From: Brucellaceae bacterium
Lineage (GTDB): Bacteria; Pseudomonadota; Alphaproteobacteria; Rhizobiales; Rhizobiaceae
Direction: 5' to 3'
DNA length: 64,000 bases
Assembly (NCBI GenBank): GCA_020637755.1
Contig: JACKJW010000011.1
Location: 18,693-82,692 of the forward strand
In this document: piece after piece, positions 43,651-53,800 of the stretch
Layout: every line of letters begins with the position of its first letter
How positions within the stretch are numbered: position 1 is the first letter of the stretch
Notes under the pieces: generated by a model
What the model was told of the DNA's origin: nothing
The model's database searches: none
Seen by the model: the letters and a program-made list of their open reading frames with translations, nothing else
Made by a program: the position numbers and the translations under genes

Positions 43651-44822
43651 GTGACAAGACCGCGACACCGCGCCGCCCGGCGGCCTTCCCCCTGCCCGGC
43701 CCCAAGCCCGCCGCCCCCGTTAACAAGGCAGGACCCGGGCCGGAAATGCCACCACCGGATCCGGCAGCTGCGCCGTACGGCACCCCTCCGGAAATCACCG
43801 CCCGCAAGGCGCACAAGCCACGCAAACCCGCCTCCATCGCCGAACCGGCGCTGGTGCGCATCACGCCGGAGAGCGAAGACCCGTTCCTCGGCCCGCAATT
43901 CGACGAAGCTGCCCTGCCCCCCGCTCCCGAACGCCTGCGCCGCAGCGGCTTTTCGTGGCGTACGCTGTTCCTCACGGCGCTGGGCCTGCTGTTGTCGCTC
44001 GCCTTCGGCTTGTGGGTTGACGGTCTGCTGAGAGATCTGTTTTCGCGCGCCGGTTGGCTTGGCTGGACGGGTGTGGCGCTGGCGGGCCTTGCTGCGCTCT
44101 CCGTGCTGGCGATCCTTGCGCGGGAAATGGCGGCGCTGGTGCGCCTGTCCTCCGTGGCGCGCCTCCAGGCCGAAGCCGCCGACGCACTGACCCACACTGA
44201 CAGCCGCAAGGCCCGCGAGGTGACCGCCCGGCTGATGGGCCTTCTGGCGGACCGCCCGCAGGTGGCGGCAGGGCGCAAGCGCGTCGCCGCGCAGGAGGGC
44301 GAGGTGATCGATGGGCCGGACCTGCTGGCGCTCGCAGAACGCGAATTGCTGGGCCCGCTCGATGCCGAGGCCCGCAAGCTGGTCACCGACGCGGCCAAAC
44401 GCGTCTCCATCGTCACCGCCGTTTCGCCGCGCGCATTGGTGGACGTCGGTTACGTCATCTTCGAGGCTTCGCGGCTGATCCGCCGCATCGCGCTGCTCTA
44501 TGGCGGCCGGCCGGGGACGCTCGGCTTCTTCCGTCTCGCCCGCTCGGCCATCGCCCATCTGGCGGTCACCGGCGCAATGGCCGCCTCCGACAGCCTGGTC
44601 GGGCAGGTGCTCGGCCACGGGCTCGCCTCTCGCCTTTCCGCCCGCCTCGGCGAAGGTGTTGTCAATGGCTTGATGACCGCGCGCATCGGAATCGCCGCCA
44701 TCGAGACGGCGCGGCCCATGCCCTTCACCGCGCTCAAACGCCCCGGCATCGGTGACTTCCTTGCCACACTGACGCTGAAAACCGGCGAAAAGTCCGGCGC
44801 ACCTGACGCTGCGCAACCCTGA
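43647..44822 (+). CDS. YcjF-like (DUF697) inner-membrane protein
   Basis: A 391-residue membrane protein of the YcjF/TIGR01620 (DUF697) group. The first 100 residues are Pro/Ala-rich and disordered. Two membrane helices follow (about 108-130 and 135-158). The C-terminal part has D-A-L-T-H-T-D-S-R-K-A-R and G-R-P-G-T-L-G-F-F-R-L. It is translationally coupled to ycjX, the conserved partner arrangement. Confidence 0.9.
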   Translation: MSDKTATPRRPAAFPLPGPKPAAPVNKAGPGPEMPPPDPAAAPYGTPPEITARKAHKPRKPASIAEPALVRITPESEDPFLGPQFDEAALPPAPERLRRSGFSWRTLFLTALGLLLSLAFGLWVDGLLRDLFSRAGWLGWTGVALAGLAALSVLAILAREMAALVRLSSVARLQAEAADALTHTDSRKAREVTARLMGLLADRPQVAAGRKRVAAQEGEVIDGPDLLALAERELLGPLDAEARKLVTDAAKRVSIVTAVSPRALVDVGYVIFEASRLIRRIALLYGGRPGTLGFFRLARSAIAHLAVTGAMAASDSLVGQVLGHGLASRLSARLGEGVVNGLMTARIGIAAIETARPMPFTALKRPGIGDFLATLTLKTGEKSGAPDAAQP

Positions 44823-44975
44823 AAGCTTGCACGAATCGCGGCCCTTCCCTTACCTTCCAAGGGCTGGGGTTGCACCCGGTTGCGCGCAGGCCGTGTGCCC
44901 GCCGCAAAGGAAGAATTAACCAATCTTCTTCATGCTCCGGCCAGTATGAAGAGCTCCCAAGTGTCCGGGTGACCC

Positions 44976-45512
44976 ATGTTCAAGCGCACTGCCCTTATCG
45001 TGTCGGCCATCGCGGCCATGGCCCTGCTGCCCATGCCGGGCGCGGTCGGTTCCGACAAGGATCACGAGTTCTTCCGCTCGCTGGCGGGACAATGGTCCGG
45101 GCCGGGCGAAATTGTCGCCGGCAAGTACAAGGGCACCAAGTTCATCTGCGATTTCAAGGGTGACACGCCCGGTTCCAGCGTCGGCGTGACGCTGGACGGA
45201 TCGTGCCGCGTCGGCGTCTTTACCCAGAAGATGCAGGCCTCCATCGAGCGCCGCGGCCGCGTCTATCGTGGCAAGTTCCTCGATGGCGCCAAGGGCAAGG
45301 GCCTTGATGTCGTATCCGGCAATGTCGACGGCAAGCGCGTGGTGCTGGCACTGGCCCGCAACACGCTGCGCGGCGCCATGCTCGCCCGCCTCTCCGGCAA
45401 GGACTCCATGAACGTCACCGTATCGGTGAAGGTGGATTCAAAGATGGTACCGGTGATCGGCATGAGCCTGAAGCGCACCGACTCGACCACCACCGGCTCG
45501 GTCAAGCAGTAA
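44976..45512 (+). CDS. Exported protein of unknown function
   Basis: A 178-residue protein with a signal peptide (about 1-25). The mature part starts S-D-K-D-H-E-F-F-R-S-L-A-G-Q-W-S-G-P-G-E, a pattern like small lipocalin-type proteins. It continues with beta-strand-rich sequence and two cysteines. No named family is certain. A terminator follows at 45569. TTAACCAAT upstream at about 44916 could be a CtrA half-site. Confidence 0.75.
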   Translation: MFKRTALIVSAIAAMALLPMPGAVGSDKDHEFFRSLAGQWSGPGEIVAGKYKGTKFICDFKGDTPGSSVGVTLDGSCRVGVFTQKMQASIERRGRVYRGKFLDGAKGKGLDVVSGNVDGKRVVLALARNTLRGAMLARLSGKDSMNVTVSVKVDSKMVPVIGMSLKRTDSTTTGSVKQ

Positions 45513-45568
45513 GCTTTTCCCGGCTTCATTCCGGCTCACCGGCCGGCAGATGCCCGGCAGAACCATCA

Positions 45569-45593
45569 GGCGCCGCCTCTCGCGGCGCCTTTT
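45569..45593 (+). terminator. Terminator of the exported-protein gene
   Basis: GGCGCCGC (45569-45576) with GCGGCGCC (45582-45589), then TTTT. Confidence 0.88.
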
Positions 45594-45597
45594 CCGT

Positions 45598-46152
45598 TCA
45601 GCTCCTTGGCTGCCGGAACCCGCCGCGCCACCAGTCTACCGGACGGTCCAGACGCACCATGCCGTCGCGATCCGCCGTTGTCGCGTGGTCCGCGATGGTC
45701 GTCCCGTCCAGCAGGAGACCCGGTGCAATGTCGGCCAGCGGCACCAGCACGAAAGCGCGTTCGCCCATGCGCGGATGCGGGATCGTCAGCCCGTCTTCTT
45801 CAATCGCTTCGTCGCCGTAGACCAGAATGTCGACATCGACCGTGCGCGGCCCCCATCGCCGGTCGCGCACGCGGTGGAGTGCCCGTTCCTGGTCGAGACA
45901 AAGCTCCAGCAGCCCACGCGGAGTGAGCGTGGTGGTGACGCCCGCACAGCAATTGAGAAAGTCCGGCTGATCGGCCACGCCCCAGGGCGGTGTGCGGTAG
46001 AGCGGTGAAACAGCGGTGACGGCAACGTCCCCATGCGCGTCAAGCGCACGCAGCACCGCGCCCATCGCCGCTTCCGGATCGCCCAGGTTTCCGCCGAGCC
46101 CGAGCCAGGCGCAAACGGCCTCACTGCGGCCAGACAACGGAAACCTCGACAT
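45598..46152 (-). CDS. folK: HPPK (6-hydroxymethyl-7,8-dihydropterin pyrophosphokinase)
   Basis: A 184-residue folate-synthesis enzyme. L-G-L-G-G-N-L-G-D, S-P-L-Y-R-T-P-P-W-G, R-W-G-P-R-T-V-D-V-D-I-L and H-P-R-M-G-E-R-A-F are the HPPK signatures. The ATG at 46152 was preferred to 46164. Its start overlaps the end of folB by 32 bases, so the folP-folB-folK group is one coupled unit. Confidence 0.94.
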   Translation of the reverse strand: MSRFPLSGRSEAVCAWLGLGGNLGDPEAAMGAVLRALDAHGDVAVTAVSPLYRTPPWGVADQPDFLNCCAGVTTTLTPRGLLELCLDQERALHRVRDRRWGPRTVDVDILVYGDEAIEEDGLTIPHPRMGERAFVLVPLADIAPGLLLDGTTIADHATTADRDGMVRLDRPVDWWRGGFRQPRS

Positions 46153-46486
46153 GATCGAGCACACCGGGTACCGGCGCGTTCGGCTTGCGCACCGTCACGT
46201 CCGCTTTCAGGATCTGCGGAAATCGCGCACAAAGCGCCTTGGCCACTTCAAGCGCCAGCGCCTCGATCAAATAGCGCCGCTTGCCGGTGATGATCTGCTC
46301 GATGGTGACGAAGGCCGTGCCGTAATCCACCGTCTGCTCGATGGAATCCTCCACCAGGGCGTGGCCGCCATCCACAGTCAGTTCCGCGTCCACATAGAAC
46401 CGCTGGCCGAGCGCCTCCTCCTCGTCCAGCACGCCGTGGCGGGCAAAGAAGGCGCAATTCTTCATGCGGATGGTGTAAACGCTCAT
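46121..46486 (-). CDS. folB: Dihydroneopterin aldolase
   Basis: A 121-residue FolB. It has the F-F-A-R-H-G-V-L-D-E-E motif, the D-Y-G-T-A-F-V-T-I-E segment and V-R-K-P-N-A-P-V-P-G. It produces 6-hydroxymethyl-dihydropterin for FolK. It overlaps folP by ATGA and folK by 32 bases. Confidence 0.94.
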   Translation of the reverse strand: MSVYTIRMKNCAFFARHGVLDEEEALGQRFYVDAELTVDGGHALVEDSIEQTVDYGTAFVTIEQIITGKRRYLIEALALEVAKALCARFPQILKADVTVRKPNAPVPGVLDHVEVSVVWPQ

Positions 46487-47334
46487 GACCCTTCTCCACT
46501 GGCCGGCCCGTGTGCCAGCATGGCATCGGCCATGCGCAGCGCGTCCATATTGGCAGCCACGTCATGCACGCGAAAGATCGCCGCGCCCTTCACGCGCAGC
46601 AACGCGGTGGTCGCCGCCGTCGCAATGTCGCGCACCTCCGCGTCCCGTCCGGTGACATGGCCGATGAAACGCTTGCGCGATGTCCCCGCAAGCAGGGGAT
46701 GGCCAAGCGCCCGCAACTCGCCGAAACGCGCCATCAGCGCCAGGTTCTCGTGCGGGTCCTTGGCAAAGCCGAATCCCGGATCGAGCACGATCTGGCTGGC
46801 GGCGACGCCTGCCTTGCGCGCGATCTCCAGCGATTGGCCGAGGAAAAGCTGCTGATCGGCGATCACGTCGGTGAGCCGCTCGCGCCCGCGGCCCGTATGC
46901 ATGATGACGAGCCCGGCCCCGGTCTGCGCCGCGAGCATGGCGATATCCGGCTCGCGCTGCAGTCCCCAGACATCGTTGATCACATGGGCGCCCGCTTCCA
47001 CCGCCAGCCTCGCGGTCTCCACGCGGTAAGTATCGACGGACAGGACCGTGTCGAACCGCGCCGCCAGCGCCTCGATGACCGGCAGCACTCGGTCCTGCTC
47101 CTGCCCGGCACTGACTGCCTCGCCGCCGGGTCGCGTCGACTCGCCCCCGGCGTCAAGGATCGCGGCGCCCTCATTCACCATGCGCTCCGCTTGACGCAAC
47201 GCGGCATCCAGCCGGTCGAAGCGCCCGCCATCGGAAAAGGAATCCGGTGTCACATTGAGAACACCCATGATGATGCCCTCGCCGCCGAGTTCCAGCGAGC
47301 GGCCATGTGCGAGCGTCCATCGGGTTGCAGCCAT
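46483..47334 (-). CDS. folP: Dihydropteroate synthase
   Basis: A 283-residue DHPS, the sulfonamide target. G-V-L-N-V-T-P-D-S-F-S-D-G-G, G-A-A-I-L-D-A-G-G-E-S-T-R-P-G, D-P-G-F-G-F-A-K-D and the C-terminal R-V-H-D-V-A-A are present. The ATG at 47334 has GGCAGGAGG upstream, deciding it over 47361. It is the first gene of folP-folB-folK. Confidence 0.97.
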   Translation of the reverse strand: MAATRWTLAHGRSLELGGEGIIMGVLNVTPDSFSDGGRFDRLDAALRQAERMVNEGAAILDAGGESTRPGGEAVSAGQEQDRVLPVIEALAARFDTVLSVDTYRVETARLAVEAGAHVINDVWGLQREPDIAMLAAQTGAGLVIMHTGRGRERLTDVIADQQLFLGQSLEIARKAGVAASQIVLDPGFGFAKDPHENLALMARFGELRALGHPLLAGTSRKRFIGHVTGRDAEVRDIATAATTALLRVKGAAIFRVHDVAANMDALRMADAMLAHGPASGEGS

Positions 47335-47505
47335 CAGGGCCTCCTGCCCCGTTTCTTCCATGCGGGCGGGGTTTTGGGCCTTGCGGGCGCGAAAATCAAT
47401 TGCCGGACCGCGACATCTCTGCGCTTTGCCGGAAGCCGGAACGATTTCCTTTGCATTTGCCCCCTGCAATCCCACAGGATCGGGGACCATCCGGGGACAG
47501 GTTGA

Positions 47506-48099
47506 ATGCGGACAGTTGCAGGTGCATTGACGGGTCTGGTGCTCTGGGGCGGCGTTGCTGCTGCGGCCGATCTATCGGTCTCCGTGCGCCCTTACACGGT
47601 GCGCGGCGCGACCATGCAGGAGATCGAGCGCGACTTCGAGCGGCGCGGCCCCCGCGTCGCCTCGTCCGGCGGCATGCGCCACCCCGGCGCCACCCGCATG
47701 GAATTTCTCTCCAAGGTCGACTACCGCGCCGATGGCGGCACCTGCCGGGTCACCGGCGTACGGATTTCGCTGAAGGCGACCATCATGGTTCCGCGATGGG
47801 CGGGAAACCGCCGGGCCGATGCCGCGCTGGTGCGCATCTGGCCGGTGCTGGCCGCCGATATCCGCCGCCACGAGGATGAGCATGTGCGCGTGGCTGCCCG
47901 CTTTGCAAGCACGCTGGAAAGCCGCATCGCGCGGGTCTCTGTCAGGGGCGATTGCACCAGGGCGGAGGATGCGGTGAACCGGGTCACCTCGGCCGTCATG
48001 ACCGCCCACGACCGGGCACAGGCCGCCTATGACCGTGCCCAGTCGCGCGGGTTTGAAAGCCGCATCCGCCGCCTGATCGAAAGGGCCGGAGCGAGCTGA
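47506..48099 (+). CDS. DUF922 family putative zinc protease
   Basis: A 197-residue protein with a signal peptide (about 1-21) and a DUF922-type domain. The H-E-D-E-H motif (122-126) is an HExxH zinc-binding signature. T-V-R-G-A-T-M-Q-E-I near residue 31 and the later C-T-R-A-E-D segment fit the family. Likely periplasmic. Activity is inferred only from the motif. It is divergent from folP. Confidence 0.85.
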   Translation: MRTVAGALTGLVLWGGVAAAADLSVSVRPYTVRGATMQEIERDFERRGPRVASSGGMRHPGATRMEFLSKVDYRADGGTCRVTGVRISLKATIMVPRWAGNRRADAALVRIWPVLAADIRRHEDEHVRVAARFASTLESRIARVSVRGDCTRAEDAVNRVTSAVMTAHDRAQAAYDRAQSRGFESRIRRLIERAGAS

Positions 48100-48235
48100 T
48101 CCCTGCCGCGCAGGCCATTCCTGTGGGTTTTGCAGGCAGGCACCCCCATTCGCCTTGCATCGCGGTGCCCGGCGCGGCATCACCTGAGGGGGTGATTGCG
48201 CGCACCCTCCCCGCCAACTTCCGACGGATCCCGGC

Positions 48236-49738
48236 ATGAAGATCGACATCGAGATGGGCTTGGCCAACGGCACCACGCCGTCACACCTCGATCTGGAGGA
48301 ATTGCTGGCCACGCGCCTGCTGGTGCAGGGCAATTCCGGTTCCGGCAAGTCGCACCTGCTGCGCCGCCTGCTGGAACAATCCGCACCCTGGGTGCAACAA
48401 TGCATCATCGACCCTGAGGGCGATTTCGTCACGCTGGCCGAAAAATTCGGCCATCTCGTCATCGAGGCTGACCGCCCGGTGGAAGACCTCGCCCGCATTG
48501 CCCAGCGCGTGCGCCAGCACCGCGTCTCCACCGTCGTCAATCTGGAAGGGCTGGAGGTCGAAGGCCAGATGCGCGCCGCCGCCGCCTTCCTGAACGGCAT
48601 GTTCGATGCCGAGCGCGACCACTGGTATCCGGTCCTGGTCGTCATCGACGAGGCGCAGCTGTTCGCTCCCGTCGCCTCCGGCGAGTTCTCCGACGATGCG
48701 CGGCGCGCCTCGCTTGGCGCCATGACCAATCTGATGTGCCGTGGCCGCAAGCGCGGGCTGGCCGGTGTCATCGCCACCCAACGCCTCGCCAAGCTCGCCA
48801 AGAACGTGGCGGCCGAGGCCTCCAACTTCCTGATGGGCCGCACCTTCCTGGACATCGACATGGCGCGAGCCGCCGACCTTCTGGGCATGGAGCGCCGGCA
48901 GGCGGAAATGTTCCGTGACCTGAAGCGCGGCCATTTCGTTGCGCTCGGCCCCGCCCTGTCGCGCCGCCCGCTGCCGGTGGCGATCGGTCCGGTGGAAACG
49001 GCCGCGCGCTCGACCAGCCCAAAACTGATGCCGCTTCCCGACAGCCCGCGTGATGCCTTCGACCTGATCCTGAAACCGGCACCCGAAGAGATGGCGAGGC
49101 CGCAGAAAAAGCCCGCGCGGGCACCAGCCCCGCCCGCCACCGCCGACATCTTCGCCCAGCTTGCCAAGGCCGCCGAAGACCGCAGGCAGGAAGGCCCCGC
49201 CGCGCCGGAGCTCTTTGACGCCGCCGACCGCGAGGAGCGCATCGCCGCGACCATGCGCGAGATCATGGACGATCCGGATTCCGGCTTCCGCACCGATGCC
49301 GAACTGTACCAGGATTTCCTCGTGCGCTGCCGCATCCGCAAGGTGCCGGGCGACGCGCCATCCATGGCGGCCTTCCGCAGCCTGCTGGCCGTGGCGCGCG
49401 CCGGGGTGGACGAGGAGACTGCGGCCGGCGACGGCTGGCGCCACGCCGTCAACCTCTCACGCGGCGTGCCCGAAGACCTGCAAGGCGTGTTCCTGATGGT
49501 GGCCCGCGCCGCGCTGAACGGCGAGGCCGCGCCCTCCGACGCCACGCTGGCGCGCGCCTACGGTACCCATTCGCCGCGGCGTGCCCGGCGCTTCCTGGCA
49601 TGGTTTGAGGAAAACGGACTGATCGTGATCCGCACCGACCTGTCGGGAAAGCGCATCATCGCCTTTCCCGATCTCGGCCAGGAAACCCGGCCCGGCGACC
49701 CGGATGCGCCGGATTTCAGGCAGGATGCCGCGGAATGA
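48236..49738 (+). CDS. HerA-like P-loop ATPase (DUF87)
   Basis: A 500-residue ATPase with Walker A G-N-S-G-S-G-K-S (about 33-40), Walker B V-L-V-V-I-D-E-A-Q (about 136-145) and the sensor region G-V-I-A-T-Q-R-L. It matches the DUF87/HerA-FtsK class; the C-terminal 200 residues are charged and less conserved. HerA proteins translocate DNA, but a NurA partner is not seen. The precise role is unknown. Confidence 0.82.
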   Translation: MKIDIEMGLANGTTPSHLDLEELLATRLLVQGNSGSGKSHLLRRLLEQSAPWVQQCIIDPEGDFVTLAEKFGHLVIEADRPVEDLARIAQRVRQHRVSTVVNLEGLEVEGQMRAAAAFLNGMFDAERDHWYPVLVVIDEAQLFAPVASGEFSDDARRASLGAMTNLMCRGRKRGLAGVIATQRLAKLAKNVAAEASNFLMGRTFLDIDMARAADLLGMERRQAEMFRDLKRGHFVALGPALSRRPLPVAIGPVETAARSTSPKLMPLPDSPRDAFDLILKPAPEEMARPQKKPARAPAPPATADIFAQLAKAAEDRRQEGPAAPELFDAADREERIAATMREIMDDPDSGFRTDAELYQDFLVRCRIRKVPGDAPSMAAFRSLLAVARAGVDEETAAGDGWRHAVNLSRGVPEDLQGVFLMVARAALNGEAAPSDATLARAYGTHSPRRARRFLAWFEENGLIVIRTDLSGKRIIAFPDLGQETRPGDPDAPDFRQDAAE

Positions 49739-49765
49739 GCAGTTGAGGCAGGCCCTGAAGGGACG

Positions 49766-50086
49766 TCAGGCCTGACGCGCGGGCACATGGACGACAAGGC
49801 CGTCCAACGTATCGTTGAGAATGATCTGGCAGGACAGGCGCGAGGTTTCGCGCGGCTCATGGGCGAAATCGAGCATGTCCTCTTCCATGGCTTCCGGCTT
49901 GCCGGCCTTGGCTGCCCAGGCCTCGTCCACATAGACATGGCAGGTAGCGCAGGCGCAGGCTCCGCCGCACTCGGCCTCGATGCCCGGCACGGAATTCTTC
50001 ACCGCATTCTCCATCACCGACGTGCCGTTCGGCGCATCGATCTCGAAACGCTTGCCGTCATGGGCAACAACGGTGATCTTGGGCAT
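49766..50086 (-). CDS. Adrenodoxin-type 2Fe-2S ferredoxin
   Basis: A 106-residue plant/vertebrate-type ferredoxin with ligands Cys40, Cys46, Cys49 (C-x5-C-x2-C) and Cys86. It resembles FdxB/FdVI electron carriers for iron-sulfur assembly or P450s in alphaproteobacteria. It stands alone, convergent with the ATPase gene. Confidence 0.94.
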   Translation of the reverse strand: MPKITVVAHDGKRFEIDAPNGTSVMENAVKNSVPGIEAECGGACACATCHVYVDEAWAAKAGKPEAMEEDMLDFAHEPRETSRLSCQIILNDTLDGLVVHVPARQA

Positions 50087-50172
50087 GGTCGTCTGGTCCT
50101 GTCGTTTTCGGTCAGGCAGGCAATTGAAACAGTCTCACGCGCAAGTCAACCGTCCGCCCCGCTGGCGGCAGT

Positions 50173-50550
50173 TCAGCAGCGCGTGATGGTGGCGATGAAA
50201 TCACAGACGCGCACGGCTTCGGCCTTCAGTGAAGCGACCAGCCGGGCATCGGCAGGCGCGCCCTCCAGCCGTTCGGCCAGGCTGGCCAGGGCCATGGCCC
50301 CCACCCCGCGTGCAGAGCCTTTCAGCGTGTGGGCAAGCGTCACCCGCGTGGCGGCGTCAGCGCCGGACATCCGGTCGGCGACCGAATTCACCTGATGACA
50401 GAACATGCAAAGCACTTCGGCTTCCAGTTCACGGTCCCCGAAAGTCTGCTGCGCAAGATGGTCGAGATCGATCGGCCGCTTGCGGCTGGCCTCGCATGCC
50501 TCGCCGCCCGGCATGCTGAATGCCATCGATTGCCCGGACGCAATCCCCAT
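50173..50550 (-). CDS. Hpt-domain phosphotransfer protein
   Basis: A 125-residue protein with a single Hpt domain; the phosphoryl-accepting His74 sits in L-A-H-T-L-K-G-S-A-R-G-V-G-A. The ATG at 50550 has an AGGAGGG site; the upstream frame to 50691 is rejected. It is divergent from the GPR-like gene. Its kinase partner is not identified; CckA at 36.9 kb normally uses ChpT, so this is probably a separate relay. Confidence 0.9.
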   Translation of the reverse strand: MGIASGQSMAFSMPGGEACEASRKRPIDLDHLAQQTFGDRELEAEVLCMFCHQVNSVADRMSGADAATRVTLAHTLKGSARGVGAMALASLAERLEGAPADARLVASLKAEAVRVCDFIATITRC

Positions 50551-50670
50551 GACGCCCTCCTGAACGTTAGCGTGTCTCCCGCTGTCCAGTGTGCGTGGCT
50601 CTTGTGGACAATGCGTTAAAATGCGCCTTGCCGTTTTGCCGCCCATCTTTCGGCGCATAGGGCTGCTGGT

Positions 50671-50699
50671 GTTAACCTTATGTTTAAACATTTAACCAT
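50671..50699. promoter_or_regulatory. AT-rich TTAA cluster between Hpt and GPR-like genes
   Basis: Three TTAA boxes (50672, 50684, 50692) and the perfect palindrome ATGTTTAAACAT (50680-50691) lie in an otherwise GC-rich spacer. TTAACC and TTAACCAT resemble CtrA half-sites, but the spacing is 8 and 4 rather than 7. Confidence 0.35.
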
Positions 50700-50813
50700 C
50701 GGAGCCAATGCCGGTTTCCTTTGCCGGCGCCTCCCACTACGATACCGGGTGAACGATTGCGTGCTTTTGGGCGGCACTTTGCCCGCCATCAGCCCGCCGG
50801 AAGGATGAACGGC

Positions 50814-53800
50814 ATGTCTCAGAAACCGAACCCGAATCAGGATTTCGACTTCGATGTTGAATCTGCGCTTGATGAAGCGCTCGACATGGATTTCGACCTT
50901 GAGACGGAGGACGAAACATCCGTGGAACCTGTTGCAGCGGCAGAGGCCGATGTCGGTGACGATTTCGACCTGGATGGCGACCTGACCGGCGCGATCGACG
51001 AGCTTGAAGCACAGATCAGCGCCGCTGCGCTGGAAATCGCCGGCGAAAGCACGGACGCCGAACCATCAGCCGCCATGGCTGAAGCCGAATCCGTCTCCGC
51101 AGCCGATGCGGCTGCTGCCGCAACCGCGGCCGCGGCAGCGGCTGCCGTGGCCCGCAAGGACGAGCAACGCGACGCCGAACTGACGCCTCGCGCCCCGGCT
51201 AGGGCTCCTGCGCCGGCAGAAGCCGCCCCCAAGAGCGCTCCCGCTGCCATTGCCGCGGCCAATGACGACCGCCAGCGCGACCACAAGGCCCTGATCAAGG
51301 CAATGAACCGCCGCTCCTCGACGGCCATCTACTGGGGCATAGCCTTTCTGTGCATACTCTGGATTCTGGGCGCCGCGACCATCGGGCACCTGCTGTTTGC
51401 GCCCGGCATCTGGGAGATTTCATCGGCGCGCCAATTCTTCACGACGCCCTATGCCATCGGCCTGAGCGTCGCGGTTGTTGTTCCGTGCATGCTGTTCTGG
51501 GCATTTGCCGTCATGGTGCGCCGCGCGCAGGACATGCGCGTCGCCGCCCAGAACATGACCGAAATCGCCTTCCGCCTTGCCGAGCCGGAAAACCTGGCCA
51601 CCGATCGCGTGGCGACTGTCGGACAGGCGGTGCGCCGCGAGGTGCAAGCCATCGGCGAAGGCATCGAGCGCACTCTGGCGCGCGCCGTTGAACTGGAAAC
51701 GCTGGTCCACTCCGAGGTCAACGAGCTGGAACGCGCCTATTCCGACAACGAGGTGCGCATCCGCACCCTCGTGGACGGTCTGGGCAGCGAGCGGGAATCG
51801 GTGATTTCCCATGCCGAGCGCGTCCGCTCCTCCATCACTGGCGCGCATGAGCAGCTGAAGGAAGAACTGTCGCTTTCCGCCGACATCATCCGCACCAATG
51901 TGCTCAACGCCGCGACACAGCTCTCCACCCAGATCAATTCCTCGGGTGAATCGCTGGTCGACCGCATCAACGAATCCGGTTCGGCGATCTTCCGCTCCAT
52001 CGACGACCGCACCAACAACATCACAGCCCATATCTCGACCTCCGGCGAAGCCTTCGCCAGCCTGCTCGACACCCGTATTGCCTCGCTGAAGGAACACACC
52101 GACACGGCGACCGGCCTGCTCGGCCAGACACTGGATGAGCGCACCCGCTCGCTGGTGGAACGCCTGAACGAAAGCACGTCCACGCTTTCCCAGGCGCTGG
52201 AGGAGCGCACCGGCGCGCTCGGCGCGCTGGTGGAGGAACGCGGCAGCCGCCTGATCTCCCTGCTCGGCGACACGACCGGCACGATGAACAGCGAATTCGA
52301 GACCCGGCTGGCGGCCATCCAGTCCACCCTGGCCGAACGCGGCCAGGAACTGATCGGAGAATTCGAGACCCGTGCGCAAGCCCTCGACACCGGAACGCAG
52401 CGCCTCAACGAGGCACTGGAAGCCCGCGCCCGCCAGATCAACGAATCACTTCTGGAACGCACCCGTGAGATCGCCGGCACCTTCACAGCCGGCCGGGACG
52501 AGGTCTCAACCGTCATCGAACAGGGCAAGGCGCGCATTGGCGAAGACCTTGCCACGCTGGTCACCACCACCTCCTCCATGCTCGACGACAAGGCGAACAA
52601 TCTGGCCATGCGTCTTGACGATGCGCGCCAGCAGATCGGCGCCATGATCGAGGATGATTTCCAGCTTGCCGGGGAAGCCCGCGAAAAGCTGGCTGCCCAG
52701 CTGGCCGAGGATTTTTCACGCACCCGCGAGAGCCGCGATGCGCTGGCACAGGTTATCGGCGAAGAAGTCGGCGCCATCAGCCAGCACCGCGACAGGCTGG
52801 TCGAGGCACTCAAGGCGGAGTTCGCCCGCACGGGCGATGACCGCGAGGCCTTCATGGGCTCGGTACGCTCCCTGCTCGATCAGGCGGGCGATGTCCGTGC
52901 CAAGCTCGCCAAGGGCGTGGAGGACGACATCCTCCGCCTCACCGAGAGTTTTGACCGGCACGCCAATGTCATCACCGAACGCTCCTCCACCATGGAGAAG
53001 GCGCTTGCCATCGGTGTCCAGGGCGTGCGCGGCGCGCTTGAGGAAAGTGCGGGCCTCGTCGCCCGTTCGCTGCGCGACAGCGTGACCGAGGCGACCGACC
53101 GCCTGCGCGAGGAAACCGACAAGGGCTTCACCGCCGCCGAAGGCCGCTTTGCGGAGCGCGCGGCGAACCTTGAACGCATTTTCGCCGAAGCAGACGAGCG
53201 CATTGCCGGGCGGACGGGCGAGAGCGCATCAGCTCTATCGGCGGGCATTGCCAAGGTGGAAAGCGCACTTGGCGAGGCCGACCGCATTCTGGCCGAAACC
53301 GTCGGCAACTCGTCCAACGCCCTGCAGGAGCGTGTGGATCAGATCATGGCCTCACTTGCCAGTTCCGACCAGTCCATCGCCGGCCTGATCGACCGCAATT
53401 CCACCCAGATCGCGACGGCAATCGGCCAGATCGAAACGGCTTTTGCCTCAGCCGACGGCCGCCTGATCGACCGCGCGACTGCCACCGCCCAGGAACTGGA
53501 AGACCGCACCAAGGCCATCTCGGACGTGTTTGCGACGCTGGAAAGCCGCATGGTTGCCGACGCCGACACCATCGTCCAGCGCCTCGGCAACCAGGTGCTC
53601 GACGCCGAACGCCGTCTGGCCGAAGGGGCCGAAGTCATCTCGACGCGCATTGCCGCGGCCTCCGAACAGGCCGGGACGACGCTGGCAAGCGGCATCGGCT
53701 CCATCCAGTCCAAGCTGAGCGAAAGCGCCTCGGACGCCGAATACCGCCTGCGCCATTCAGCCGAAAACCTGGCCGCGCAGCTTGGCAGGCAGGTGACGGA

